Positions 34,710 through 42,998 of a stretch of DNA of 53,116 nt are shown here, piece by piece. The position numbers and the translations under genes were made by a program. The notes beneath the pieces were generated by a model. It was given only the letters and a program-made list of their open reading frames with translations. It did no database searches and had not been told where the DNA came from. The stretch is from a virus. The stretch covers positions 1 through 53,116 of the IMG/VR virus record IMGVR_UViG_3300048672_000900; one strand, written 5' to 3'. How positions within the stretch are numbered: position 1 is the stretch's first letter; the number at the start of each line of letters is the position of its first letter.

Positions 34710-36149
34710 ATGTCTTTTCAACACCAAACCATGCCGAACATGAACATGTACACTGCCAAGCTCCAAGTGCTCAGCGTGCTGTTCGCAGAGGAAGCGCCGA
34801 TTGGCAATATGGTCATGCTGCCCCACATGTCGTGCCTGGATACGAGCATCCTGAAAAACGTGGAGTACGCCGTAGACCGTAGCGGTGGCGTACTTTCAGC
34901 CAGTGGGCTAGCACCTGTGGCTGGCCAAGCGCTTCGGCCCAACATGGGTCTGGGTGTGGTGGCTCCAATTGCCAATGGCTGGAGCACGCGGCGTTTTCGT
35001 GCTACGATCCATGTGCGTGTCATCAGTGCCATGGGCTTGAACATGGAGTACTTGCTCACCGGCTACAGCGAATACGCTGATGCATCCATGAGCGGCCTGG
35101 TCGACCCTGACATGATGATTCACATCAACAGCTACCATGCAACACCTTGTTCACAAGTGCCCAACCCGCTGCCGCTGAGCGTCAACGACCTCAAGGTGGG
35201 GCGTGAGGTATTGGTGACAACTCAGAACCACATGGGTCTGTTCATGCAGCGCCCGCAAGATGCGCTGTACGCAGGCCCTGGTAGCTTCCTCTCCAACCTG
35301 TCAGGTGGCATGTTCAACAACACCATTTCTCAGAGTAGTCTGAGCAGTGCCGCTCAACTCGCTGGCATGAGTCAGTCGGCCGGTGTGCGTTGGCTCTACG
35401 ACTTCTTGAAGGGCGTGACGCAGCAGACCATCGGCAACGAGGATGAACGAATCGCCGAGATTGGTGCTCGCATGTCGATCGAAGGCATCGGCACTGACAC
35501 GTTCTTCACGACTATGGCACGCGTGACGGGCAATCCGGCACTGCAAGCGCAAGCACTGGTCTCTGTCAACGATCTGAGCCAGCTTGATCCGAACACACCC
35601 AACGTGGTTCGTTTGGTACCCTACACGCCGGACGTGAAGATGGGTGCTCTGGTCACGGGCGATACGCGTCCTCTGGCACAGATCGCTACCATGTACGCTC
35701 AAGGCGTGCTGGGTTACATGGCGACTTATGGTCTACAAGTCGTGAGCTTTGTGCAGTTCCACAACAGCAGCGACCCCACTGAAGCCAATGGCCCTGTCAC
35801 TATTACCAACTACAACAGCTACCTGGGCGCGCGCGATATGCGCCAAGTGGTCAATGCGTTCCGTCACGCTATCCAGTTTGAGCTGTATCCGTCGGCCAGC
35901 TTCGCGGGTACGTATCCGTTCAACGTGCAAGTTCAAGCTGAAAGTTATGGCTATGTCCACATCAACATCAGTGACATGATGGGCAATCAGGAGCAATACA
36001 GCTTCCCGGCATTTGCCAGTCAGACGTTCAGTCCTCTGGTGACCAACAACATGGCAGACTTTACCAAGCTGGCCACCGACATGAAGATCATCTCGGACGC
36101 CGTGGCGGCCATCGAAACGCCTCAGCCTGCCTACAATCCATACGCTTAA
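34710..36149 (+). CDS. Abundant unknown protein, 479 aa
   Basis: ATG 34710 (MSFQHQTMPNM) has AAGGAAA just upstream; an in-frame extension of 18 codons lacks a ribosome site. Strong G/C-ending codon use signals high expression. The protein is mixed alpha/beta and ends with a proline-containing tail PQPAYNPYA. By eye it shows scattered similarity to the 580-aa protein (for example an R..ITHV.S...GL pattern), which might mean distant homology. It could be a major virion protein or a shell-associated protein; no motif decides. Confidence 0.7.
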   Translation: MSFQHQTMPNMNMYTAKLQVLSVLFAEEAPIGNMVMLPHMSCLDTSILKNVEYAVDRSGGVLSASGLAPVAGQALRPNMGLGVVAPIANGWSTRRFRATIHVRVISAMGLNMEYLLTGYSEYADASMSGLVDPDMMIHINSYHATPCSQVPNPLPLSVNDLKVGREVLVTTQNHMGLFMQRPQDALYAGPGSFLSNLSGGMFNNTISQSSLSSAAQLAGMSQSAGVRWLYDFLKGVTQQTIGNEDERIAEIGARMSIEGIGTDTFFTTMARVTGNPALQAQALVSVNDLSQLDPNTPNVVRLVPYTPDVKMGALVTGDTRPLAQIATMYAQGVLGYMATYGLQVVSFVQFHNSSDPTEANGPVTITNYNSYLGARDMRQVVNAFRHAIQFELYPSASFAGTYPFNVQVQAESYGYVHINISDMMGNQEQYSFPAFASQTFSPLVTNNMADFTKLATDMKIISDAVAAIETPQPAYNPYA

Positions 36150-36171
36150 ACTCGTATATCCTCTAGTTGGG

Positions 36172-36212
36172 ATGCCTTGAGTATAACTCAATACTCAAGG
36201 TGTCCTTTTCTT
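36172..36212 (+). terminator. Terminator between the 479-aa and 518-aa genes
   Basis: CCTTGAGTAT (36175-36184) and ATACTCAAGG (36191-36200) form a perfect 10-bp stem with flanking GGA/TCC, followed by TTTTCTTTG. It is a plus-strand terminator; partial read-through into the 518-aa gene is likely, since only 88 bp separate the genes. Confidence 0.75.
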
Positions 36213-36236
36213 TGTTTTCAAGAAAGCACTTTTCAC

Positions 36237-37793
36237 ATGGCAAATCTTCGAGAGTTCTATCAAAACAGCCTGCGTCTGGCCATGATCGGTCTGGGCAACG
36301 GCGATCAGCTGGTGACCGACTTCGGTGACAACGCGGCTGAGCCTATCCTTGTGGAAGGCAAGAAGGTTTACCTGAGCGGTGCTAACCGCAAGTGTGAACC
36401 GGGCCAAGTGCTCTTCCATCCGATGGTGGAAGCGGTACACGGCAGTGAAAGTCGCCTGTTCACCCGCATTCGCCGGTTCTACGAATCGGCTGCGTGCATG
36501 CGTCTACAAATCCTGGTGACCAGCCTGATCAACTTCTCGGTCAATACGGATGACCACCCGAAGTCCAATGCAGCTCAACGTGAGATTCTCACGCAGCTCA
36601 ACGGCTTCGAGACGGATCTGGGCAAGACCTGGACGGATCTAATCACCAAGTCCACTCGCAGCTCGACGCTGCGCTTGCTGACCAGCTACAGCCGCAACGC
36701 TGAAAACGTTGGAGGTCAACGCTGGAACCGCTGCAACATCGTGAGCTTTCCGATCTACGAAAAGCTCAAAGGTCTGGTGGCTGGTACAGAAAAGAGTTTT
36801 CAAGGGATCTCTAAGGGGCGTGCCAAGCAGCTCATCCAAGTGATCGAGTACGTGCTGCCCAACATCACGCTTCAATCACCTGCTGAAAACCAAGGCTACA
36901 GCCGCGGCAGCTCGGACTCCTTTGGTCCGCGCTGGAACGCCATGCTGCGCTCCTTCCTGGCAATTCAAGCCGACATCAACCGTGTGGCTCAAGATCTGGA
37001 CAACTTCTGCTACGAGAAAGAGCAGCTGGTGGTCGACATTGATTTTGCTCAAGCCCTGGGCAATACAGTGGCATTTCAATCCGAGATCCGTGCTTATACA
37101 CCTGAAGCGCCGGATGGCTACGTGGAGCCTGCTCAAGCTCCGGCTGCTGCGCCTGTCGCAGCGCCGGTTGTGCGTGCAGCGCCTGCGGCTGCACAGCCCA
37201 CTCAACGACCTGCAGCACCTGTCTATCAAGCGCCTACCCTGCAAGCTCCTGCGGCTCCTACCAACCACCGCCCGCCGCCGGTGCGCACAGTACCTCAACC
37301 GCAAATGATCCAGCAACAACCTCAGATGGTACCTATGAACGTGGGCGGTACCATGATGATGGTGCCGGCTCAAGTGCAGCAGCCTGTACAGCAATTCCAA
37401 CCGATGCAGCAAGCACAGCAACCGCAATACCCGCTGGTAAATGTGAGTGGTACGTGGTGCTATCAAACACCCAACGGCTACGTTGTGGCCAATCAAGGAC
37501 AACAACCTGTACAGCAATTCCAACAATTCCAACAAGCGCCCGCATCCCCTAGCCTCTTTGGCAACCAAATGCAGCAGTTCCAGCAAGTACAACAACCTGC
37601 TTACAATCCGCTAGGCGGCATGTCTGCAGCCGATGCTGGTACCATGGTGGCCAATGGTCAAATGCAAGCTGTCCAGCAGCAACTGATGCGGCCGGCGCAG
37701 GCCATGGGTTTTCAACAACCTGTGATGAACAACGGCTACAACATGAACATGCCTGCAGGCTTTACGCCTTTGCAGTCCGGCATGCTGCCGTAA
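36237..37793 (+). CDS. Abundant protein with disordered Pro/Gln/Ala-rich tail, 518 aa
   Basis: ATG 36237 starts a protein with a helical folded region (residues 1 to about 285) and a C-terminal half of low complexity rich in Pro, Gln, Ala and Met, including repeated QQPVQQFQ units near residues 385 and 420. G/C-ending codons indicate high expression. Such tails are typical of scaffolds, condensate-forming or multivalent docking proteins. The tail shares the short PAYNP string with the end of the preceding 479-aa protein, so the two may act together. The family is not recognised. Confidence 0.72.
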   Translation: MANLREFYQNSLRLAMIGLGNGDQLVTDFGDNAAEPILVEGKKVYLSGANRKCEPGQVLFHPMVEAVHGSESRLFTRIRRFYESAACMRLQILVTSLINFSVNTDDHPKSNAAQREILTQLNGFETDLGKTWTDLITKSTRSSTLRLLTSYSRNAENVGGQRWNRCNIVSFPIYEKLKGLVAGTEKSFQGISKGRAKQLIQVIEYVLPNITLQSPAENQGYSRGSSDSFGPRWNAMLRSFLAIQADINRVAQDLDNFCYEKEQLVVDIDFAQALGNTVAFQSEIRAYTPEAPDGYVEPAQAPAAAPVAAPVVRAAPAAAQPTQRPAAPVYQAPTLQAPAAPTNHRPPPVRTVPQPQMIQQQPQMVPMNVGGTMMMVPAQVQQPVQQFQPMQQAQQPQYPLVNVSGTWCYQTPNGYVVANQGQQPVQQFQQFQQAPASPSLFGNQMQQFQQVQQPAYNPLGGMSAADAGTMVANGQMQAVQQQLMRPAQAMGFQQPVMNNGYNMNMPAGFTPLQSGMLP

Positions 37794-37803
37794 GTAAAAG
37801 GGC

Positions 37804-37868
37804 GGCATAAAAAAAGAGTAAAGAGCCTACTACCTTCATAAAGGTTTAAGTAGACTCTTTTTCTTTTT
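37804..37868. terminator. Bidirectional terminator
   Basis: AAAGAGcCTACT (37820-37831) and AGTAGaCTCTTT (37849-37860) form an 11-bp stem with one mismatch. T runs lie on both sides: TTTTTCTTTTT after it on the plus strand, and CTCTTTTTTTATGCC on the minus strand, the latter giving a GGCATA arm at 37804. It separates convergent genes. Confidence 0.8.
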
Positions 37869-38205
37869 ACCGAGACAGGCTCACTGTCGTGTTGTACTGT
37901 ACACGCAGCTTATCCAGATCAACATCACTGGGGATGAGTAGTGTGGTATGTTGAGGGCCAAACTCATCTGGATTAGACATGTCGTTAAGACGCATGATAA
38001 ACCAATGCAACTCTTTAGGCGTGTTGGTGGTATTGAGATAATCAAAAAGCATGCCTTTGTAAACCGTTGATTTATATAGCTCTACTGAGGCGACTTGAGT
38101 CGAAGCGCTGTTCTTGAAGAAACCGAGGCTAGCCTCAAAAACGTCTCGGAAATCTTCGTTGCTCCAGATGCTAGGAGCAAGCTTAGAGCTGTCTGACAGT
38201 GACAT
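37867..38205 (-). CDS. Possible baseplate wedge protein (gp53-like), 112 aa
   Basis: The C-terminal half has the order seen in gp53/LysM-like baseplate proteins: a W-containing helix (LHWFIMRLNDMSNPDEF), then a Gly-Pro turn and a hydrophobic strand ending in IPS (TTLLIPSDVDL). In T4-like phages gp53 joins neighbouring baseplate wedges. The family's usual signature is short, so this is a tentative call. It is a lone minus-strand gene beside a bidirectional terminator. The ATG at 38205 follows GGTG-type pairing only weakly. Confidence 0.45.
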   Translation of the reverse strand: MSLSDSSKLAPSIWSNEDFRDVFEASLGFFKNSASTQVASVELYKSTVYKGMLFDYLNTTNTPKELHWFIMRLNDMSNPDEFGPQHTTLLIPSDVDLDKLRVQYNTTVSLSR

Positions 38206-38241
38206 GAAAACACCTTTCTTTAATGAAAAAGTTTGAAGACC

Positions 38242-38249
38242 TATATTAC
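38242..38249 (+). promoter_or_regulatory. phiKZ-early-promoter-like box TATATTAC
   Basis: An exact match to the phiKZ early (virion RNAP) consensus lies 69 bp upstream of the RNAP beta C-terminal gene. If real, that gene is made early, which would fit the non-virion RNAP. A single 8-mer can occur by chance. Confidence 0.45.
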
Positions 38250-38317
38250 GTCCTTGAGCCCACAGCTCAAAAGAGTAAGTTCACTCAATGCTTAACCAAC
38301 CACAGGAGTAAAGCGTT

Positions 38318-40534
38318 TTGACACAGCCTCTGTATAAGACTTACACCAAAGCAGACTTCCACAATCTGCGTGACCGATATAGCCGAGAAGTTGGCGCAAG
38401 CGTCAATGAACTCTCGCCCGTGATGCTGGGCATCAACGCCCTTAATCCCTGGGTAGCGCATGACTCCAGTGCACGCGCTCAGATGACGGGCTCCCATCTG
38501 GCACAGGCCCCCGTGCTGGTCAATCCGTCTATCCGCTGGATTCAGACGGGTGTGGAGTACGAGCATGCCGATTATGCCTACCACGTGGTAGCGCCTTGTG
38601 ACCTGACTGTGCTCTACGTAGTGCCTTTCTATAAGCGTACACTGGATACCAGCAGCATCAATGAAAACCCTGTGACTTATCTCATCTATCAGTCTCACGA
38701 AACTCGTGAGATCGGTGTGATCGAGCTGCCCATCTTCCACAACAACGGGGGTAAATTTGGTTTCAAGTTTGAGCACGGTCCTGCTTACTTGAAGGCTGTC
38801 AGTAAAGGCCAACTGGCTAAGGGTGAGATCATCCTTCGAGCACCCTGCGTCAGCGAAGACGGCGACTTGATGACAGGTGTGCAGCTGAACGTGGCGTTCA
38901 TGTCGCACTACATGACGGCTGAAGACTCAATCGTTGTGTCTGAGACAGCCGCCAAGAAACACCTGCTGACCCGCACTCTTCAAAGTGTGACAGTCAGTTG
39001 TGACTCTAATCGTATTCCCAGAAACCTGTATGGTCAAAACGGAGAGTACAAAGCTTTTCCTGATATTGGGGACTTTGTACGCGATGACGGCTTGCTCATG
39101 TCAGTCATTGATCCTGACAATAACGCAGGCACTGAAGCAGATCTGATGCTGCCTGCTGAGCGGCATCTCGATGCTCTGAAAAACCCCGACCTGATTTTTG
39201 ATGATCGTTACTACGTGCCGCCTGGTGGACGAGTCGTGGACGTGCGGGTATATCACCAAGCGCGTTACAAAGACTTAACCACTGTGGATACACAAGCACT
39301 CAAGTACTTTGAAGCGTCTAAGCGGTTTTATAACACCATGCTGGACATTCAAAGTGATCTGAAGAGAAAATATGGCGGAGCGCCTATTCTGACGCCTGAA
39401 CTTAGTAACTTGCTCACCAACTGCTTGAAGATCTCTTCCAATGACCCCGCGGTCAAACGCGCTATGCTTGTGTATAAGCAAGAAGTACTGGGGCAGTGGC
39501 GTATCGACTTCACAATTGAATACACTCGTGAAGTCACCGTAGGCTCTAAACTCACTGACCTCCATGCCGGTAAGGGCGTGTGTTGTAAAGTCTGGCCTGA
39601 TGAGTGGATGCCTGTAGATTCAGCAGGTAACCGAGCTGACCTCATCATGGACCCCAACGGGCACATCAACCGCATGAATCCAGGCCGCTCGTTTGAGCAA
39701 TACGAATGCGCCGCCATCACTCATGCGACCAAGCAACTCAAGAGCATGCTGGGTTTGACTGGCACCTATAGTGAAGGTGCTGCACGAGTCAAGCTGGGAA
39801 TGGTCGCTCCCGAAGTGATTGAAGCTGCTTTCAAGTACGCCACTGAACTCCAGGGTAAGTTCTATCCTGCTTTGTACGAGAGCATTAAAGCAGGGCACAT
39901 TGGATCAGACCGAATCAATTACCTGGCCCCTATGGTGGCTAACAGTATTCCAATCTACTGCCCCACGGATAACCCTAAAAACCACATCGACATTGTTCTT
40001 GATATTGAGAACAGCATCTACAGGCCACCTTATGGTCCTGTGACTTACCGCGGTTACTACGGTAACCAAGTCGTGACTAAGAACCCTATTCGCATTGGTT
40101 CATGCTACATTGTCTTGCTCAGCAAGCTGGGTGATGACTGGAACGCAACCCACAGCGGCACGCGTCAGGCTCACGGCGTGCCTGCGGCCGTGACGACGTT
40201 CAGCAAGTACGGCACGCCTTGGCGTTTCCAGCCCACTCGTGTACTGGGTGAGTCTGAAACACGTAACGTCACAGCGTACTGCGGCGGACGCGTCATGGCT
40301 GAGATCATTCACAACAGCTGCTCTCCTCAAGAAGCTGAGGAAGTGGCTAAACACATCATGCGCGCAGATGAGCCTACCAACATCACTCGTATCGTTGACC
40401 GAAACAAAATCCCGTTTGGTACCAGCAGGCCCATGGTCATGGTCAAACACATGTTGGCGTGTGCGGGCTTTAGCTTTGGCTATAAACGAATGGACCCGCC
40501 GATCCAGCGGCGCCACGAGTTTGCCCAGAACTAA
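38318..40534 (+). CDS. RNA polymerase beta subunit, C-terminal part
   Basis: This 738-aa piece carries the C-terminal half of a beta subunit. Visible anchors are AEDSIVVSE near residue 200 (equivalent to the conserved FEDSI-SE segment), VGSKLTDLHAGKGV near 410 (equivalent to GDKMAGRHGNKGV, holding active-site lysines), and DLIMDPNGHINRMNPGRSFEQ soon after (equivalent to the NP-G-PSRMN-GQ-LE segment). The N-terminal beta part is not in this window. The start is a TTG with CAGGAG 9 nt upstream. It is followed 138 bp later by the beta-prime C-terminal gene. Confidence 0.92.
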   Translation: MTQPLYKTYTKADFHNLRDRYSREVGASVNELSPVMLGINALNPWVAHDSSARAQMTGSHLAQAPVLVNPSIRWIQTGVEYEHADYAYHVVAPCDLTVLYVVPFYKRTLDTSSINENPVTYLIYQSHETREIGVIELPIFHNNGGKFGFKFEHGPAYLKAVSKGQLAKGEIILRAPCVSEDGDLMTGVQLNVAFMSHYMTAEDSIVVSETAAKKHLLTRTLQSVTVSCDSNRIPRNLYGQNGEYKAFPDIGDFVRDDGLLMSVIDPDNNAGTEADLMLPAERHLDALKNPDLIFDDRYYVPPGGRVVDVRVYHQARYKDLTTVDTQALKYFEASKRFYNTMLDIQSDLKRKYGGAPILTPELSNLLTNCLKISSNDPAVKRAMLVYKQEVLGQWRIDFTIEYTREVTVGSKLTDLHAGKGVCCKVWPDEWMPVDSAGNRADLIMDPNGHINRMNPGRSFEQYECAAITHATKQLKSMLGLTGTYSEGAARVKLGMVAPEVIEAAFKYATELQGKFYPALYESIKAGHIGSDRINYLAPMVANSIPIYCPTDNPKNHIDIVLDIENSIYRPPYGPVTYRGYYGNQVVTKNPIRIGSCYIVLLSKLGDDWNATHSGTRQAHGVPAAVTTFSKYGTPWRFQPTRVLGESETRNVTAYCGGRVMAEIIHNSCSPQEAEEVAKHIMRADEPTNITRIVDRNKIPFGTSRPMVMVKHMLACAGFSFGYKRMDPPIQRRHEFAQN

Positions 40535-40553
40535 AGTCTAATCTGTCACTCAA

Positions 40554-40623
40554 AGAGTAGAGTCTCGTTGCAACCAAAGGAAGTGCTATATCACACCTTT
40601 GGAGCCCAATGAAGCTCTACTCT
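40554..40623 (+). promoter_or_regulatory. Nested hairpin leader with TATATCAC before RNAP beta-prime C
   Basis: AGAGTAGAG (40554-40562) pairs with CTCTACTCT (40615-40623), and inside it CCAAAGG (40574-40580) pairs with CCTTTGG (40596-40602). The apical loop carries TATATCAC (40587-40594), one base from the phiKZ early box. It could be a regulatory leader, a weak terminator of the upstream gene, or both. Confidence 0.45.
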
Positions 40624-40672
40624 GACCTCCACCATCCCCCTTTTCTTTGTATTAGCTTTTACAAATAGCGAC

Positions 40673-42799
40673 ATGCATCAAGTTCACGTTCGCCGTTTAC
40701 TGTCTGTCCCCGCAAAAACCTTTGCACAAGAGTTGAAAGGACAACTCTTGGTGACCTTTGACGATGGTCAGTCGTACCCCATGACTGGAAAAGAAATAGC
40801 AGTTTCTAGGTTTGCTTGGGAGCTGTGGGTTCACTACCCTGACTGCCCTTTGACCAGTGCCCTAAGAGCAAATAACTTCCTCTCGCATGGTTTCCTCTCC
40901 AACGATACGCATGGTGGGCTAATGCGCTGGGCGTACCGAGATATCGTGAACCACCACGTCAAACTAGGTGATGACTACAGTGTGTTCATGGATGGGATTT
41001 GGAAGCGCATCATGCGCCTCATCAACGACTACTACAACTTCATCATTATCGAGTCTGAAGCTTACGTTCAAGGTTACGATATCTTGGACATGATTCAGAT
41101 TGCAAGGCATCCTGATGTGGTGCAGACGATTCGCTCAGCACCTTTGTCCCAAGACGGCGTAGACTCTGTTTACAAAGCCATTAAGACGGTGTGCTTTACG
41201 CCAGAGATTACCAAGAGTAACCCAATTGCTGCGGCCTATGTAGCAGGCTTCATCAAACGCCAGCAAGCTGACCAAGTGCTGGGCGTACGCGGTTATCTGA
41301 CCGACGTCAATTCGGTCATCTTTCCTAAGCCTATCATGACGGGGTTCTTGGAAGGCTTAAGGGTACTGGCTGACATGATGATGGAGTCGCGCTCGGGCGC
41401 TAAAGCCTTGGCTAACTCCGAAGCTCCTCTACAACAATCCGAGTATTTTGCACGACGTTTGCACCACATTGGCGCAAAGGTGCAACGCCTGCACTGTGGG
41501 GACTGCGGCTCTAAGCGCACGTTCCCGTGGCTGGTACGCGACGGCTATACCCGCTCTACCGGAGAAAAGATTGATTCTGACCTGGTGGGTCTGGAAGGCA
41601 AGTACTACGTCGAGCACGGGCAGCTTAAAATTCTCACCACCAATGACAAGCATCTGCTGGGTACGACCATTCAGATGCGAAGCCCCAACTATCCGGGTGG
41701 TTGTCTCATTCCAGAAAAAGACCCTAATGGGATTTGTGAGGTGTGCTTTGGCGCGATTGCTATGAGTGTGCCTGCTGAGTCTAACCTGGGCATGTATTCG
41801 ACCAGCGTAACAGCTGAGAAAGAAGGGCAAGGTATTCTCTCCACTAAGCACCACGAAGGCTCTAGCGTCGTGGAAGGTATTGTTTTGACTGGGTTGGCTG
41901 CTAAGCTGCTCTGGGCCGAAGAAAACGGACGAGACTACTACATCAACAAAAGTGTCTTGGCTAAATCCAAGAGCGTGTATTTCACGTTGACACCTTCCGA
42001 GATCAGTGGTATCACTGACATTGCCAATGCGCCTGACGCAGCGCAGCTGGATATTCAGCGTGTGAGTGAGTTCAGTGACGTCGTCATTCATGTGGTGGAT
42101 GAAGACGGTGTGGATTCAACTTACGAGCTGGCTTTGACGTTGAATAACCGTCAGCCCAGTTTGTCATCTGCGATGCTGTGTCATATCCGAGAACATGGCT
42201 ACAGCGTCAACCAAGCCAACGGACACTTTGTCTTTAACCTGACGGGCTGGGATGCAACTAAGCCGATGTTCACGCTGCCGCTGAGACACTTCAACATGTC
42301 TGACCACCAGCGTATGGTGGAAGAAGCTCTAACAGGTGACAGCGTTGCCAGCCACACCAATATTGACGCCAAAGAAATTGAATCGGGCACACCTAAACGT
42401 CGTAGTCGTAAGGGTGTCAAGACTGAGCTTCCGATTGAAGCACAACTGGTCGCTTTGTTTGACCTGATTTTCACCAAACTGAAAACCAAGCTCTCTACAG
42501 TGGAAGTCATCTTCCTGAGCATGCTGGCCTCTAACGAAGAGGACGAGCCTTACAAGCTGTATAGCGGCGTCTTGCCTGCAGACAGTGAACAAACCGCTTC
42601 CAAGCTCACACTTCGTCAACACTACCGTACAGGCAGCGTAGGTGTGAGCATGGCTTACCAAGAGCAAGAAAGTATTATCTTCTCTCCAGCCAGCTACCTG
42701 TATGATCACCGCGGTATTTATGCAGCTGACCATCCGCTGGACTGGTGCCTCACACCTCAGGAAGCTTACCTGGCTGATGTGGAACAAGGCATTGCTTAA
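40673..42799 (+). CDS. RNA polymerase beta-prime subunit, C-terminal part
   Basis: This 708-aa piece completes beta-prime. A trigger-loop/bridge region is recognisable as VRGYLTDVNSVIFPKPIM followed by FLEGLRVLADMMMESRSGA (about residues 205-245), matching the bacterial LRGLMAKPDG...NFREGLNVL...GARKGLAD stretch. The second zinc site has CGDC near 275 and CEVC near 354, then STKHHEGSS, matching the end of the conserved QSIGEPGTQLTMRTFH region. The N-terminal piece with the catalytic Asp triad is at 26498. ATG at 40673 has a weak ribosome site. Confidence 0.9.
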   Translation: MHQVHVRRLLSVPAKTFAQELKGQLLVTFDDGQSYPMTGKEIAVSRFAWELWVHYPDCPLTSALRANNFLSHGFLSNDTHGGLMRWAYRDIVNHHVKLGDDYSVFMDGIWKRIMRLINDYYNFIIIESEAYVQGYDILDMIQIARHPDVVQTIRSAPLSQDGVDSVYKAIKTVCFTPEITKSNPIAAAYVAGFIKRQQADQVLGVRGYLTDVNSVIFPKPIMTGFLEGLRVLADMMMESRSGAKALANSEAPLQQSEYFARRLHHIGAKVQRLHCGDCGSKRTFPWLVRDGYTRSTGEKIDSDLVGLEGKYYVEHGQLKILTTNDKHLLGTTIQMRSPNYPGGCLIPEKDPNGICEVCFGAIAMSVPAESNLGMYSTSVTAEKEGQGILSTKHHEGSSVVEGIVLTGLAAKLLWAEENGRDYYINKSVLAKSKSVYFTLTPSEISGITDIANAPDAAQLDIQRVSEFSDVVIHVVDEDGVDSTYELALTLNNRQPSLSSAMLCHIREHGYSVNQANGHFVFNLTGWDATKPMFTLPLRHFNMSDHQRMVEEALTGDSVASHTNIDAKEIESGTPKRRSRKGVKTELPIEAQLVALFDLIFTKLKTKLSTVEVIFLSMLASNEEDEPYKLYSGVLPADSEQTASKLTLRQHYRTGSVGVSMAYQEQESIIFSPASYLYDHRGIYAADHPLDWCLTPQEAYLADVEQGIA

Positions 42800-42814
42800 A
42801 TAAGTGTTGTAGGT

Positions 42815-42852
42815 GGGAGTAGAGCTATGTCTCTACTCCCTCTTTTATTTTC
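42815..42852 (+). terminator. Intrinsic terminator of the RNAP unit
   Basis: GGGAGTAGAG (42815-42824) and CTCTACTCCC (42831-42840) form a perfect 10-bp stem followed by TCTTTTATTTTCC. It lies 16 nt after the beta-prime C stop. Confidence 0.88.
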
Positions 42853-42885
42853 CTATAGGAGCCAGAACATATTTTGAGAAAGAGC

Positions 42886-42959
42886 GGCATAAAGGCCCGC
42901 TACTCAGCTACGCTTGTGAGCACATGCTCACTTTAGCGTGGCTGTATAAGTCTTATGCC
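42886..42959 (+). other. GGCATA/TATGCC hairpin upstream of the helicase gene
   Basis: Arms GGCATA (42886-42891) and TATGCC (42954-42959) enclose a strong GTGAGC-acat-GCTCAC hairpin flanked by CGCT/AGCG. Unlike other members it lies before a gene, 40 nt upstream of the helicase GTG, and has no T tract. Confidence 0.6.
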
Positions 42960-42998
42960 GATCAACGTCTCTTTTTCAACATAGAAGGAAATCAAACT

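Noticed and set aside
36876-37595. 239-codon minus-strand frame opposite the low-complexity tail gene
   Set aside because: Leu/Arg/His-rich repetitive product caused by the CAG/CCT repeats of the opposite strand.
37180-37600. Repeat array or CRISPR-like signal in the CAG/CCT-rich DNA
   Set aside because: The repetition reflects Gln/Pro-rich codons in the 518-aa protein; there are no evenly spaced repeats and spacers.
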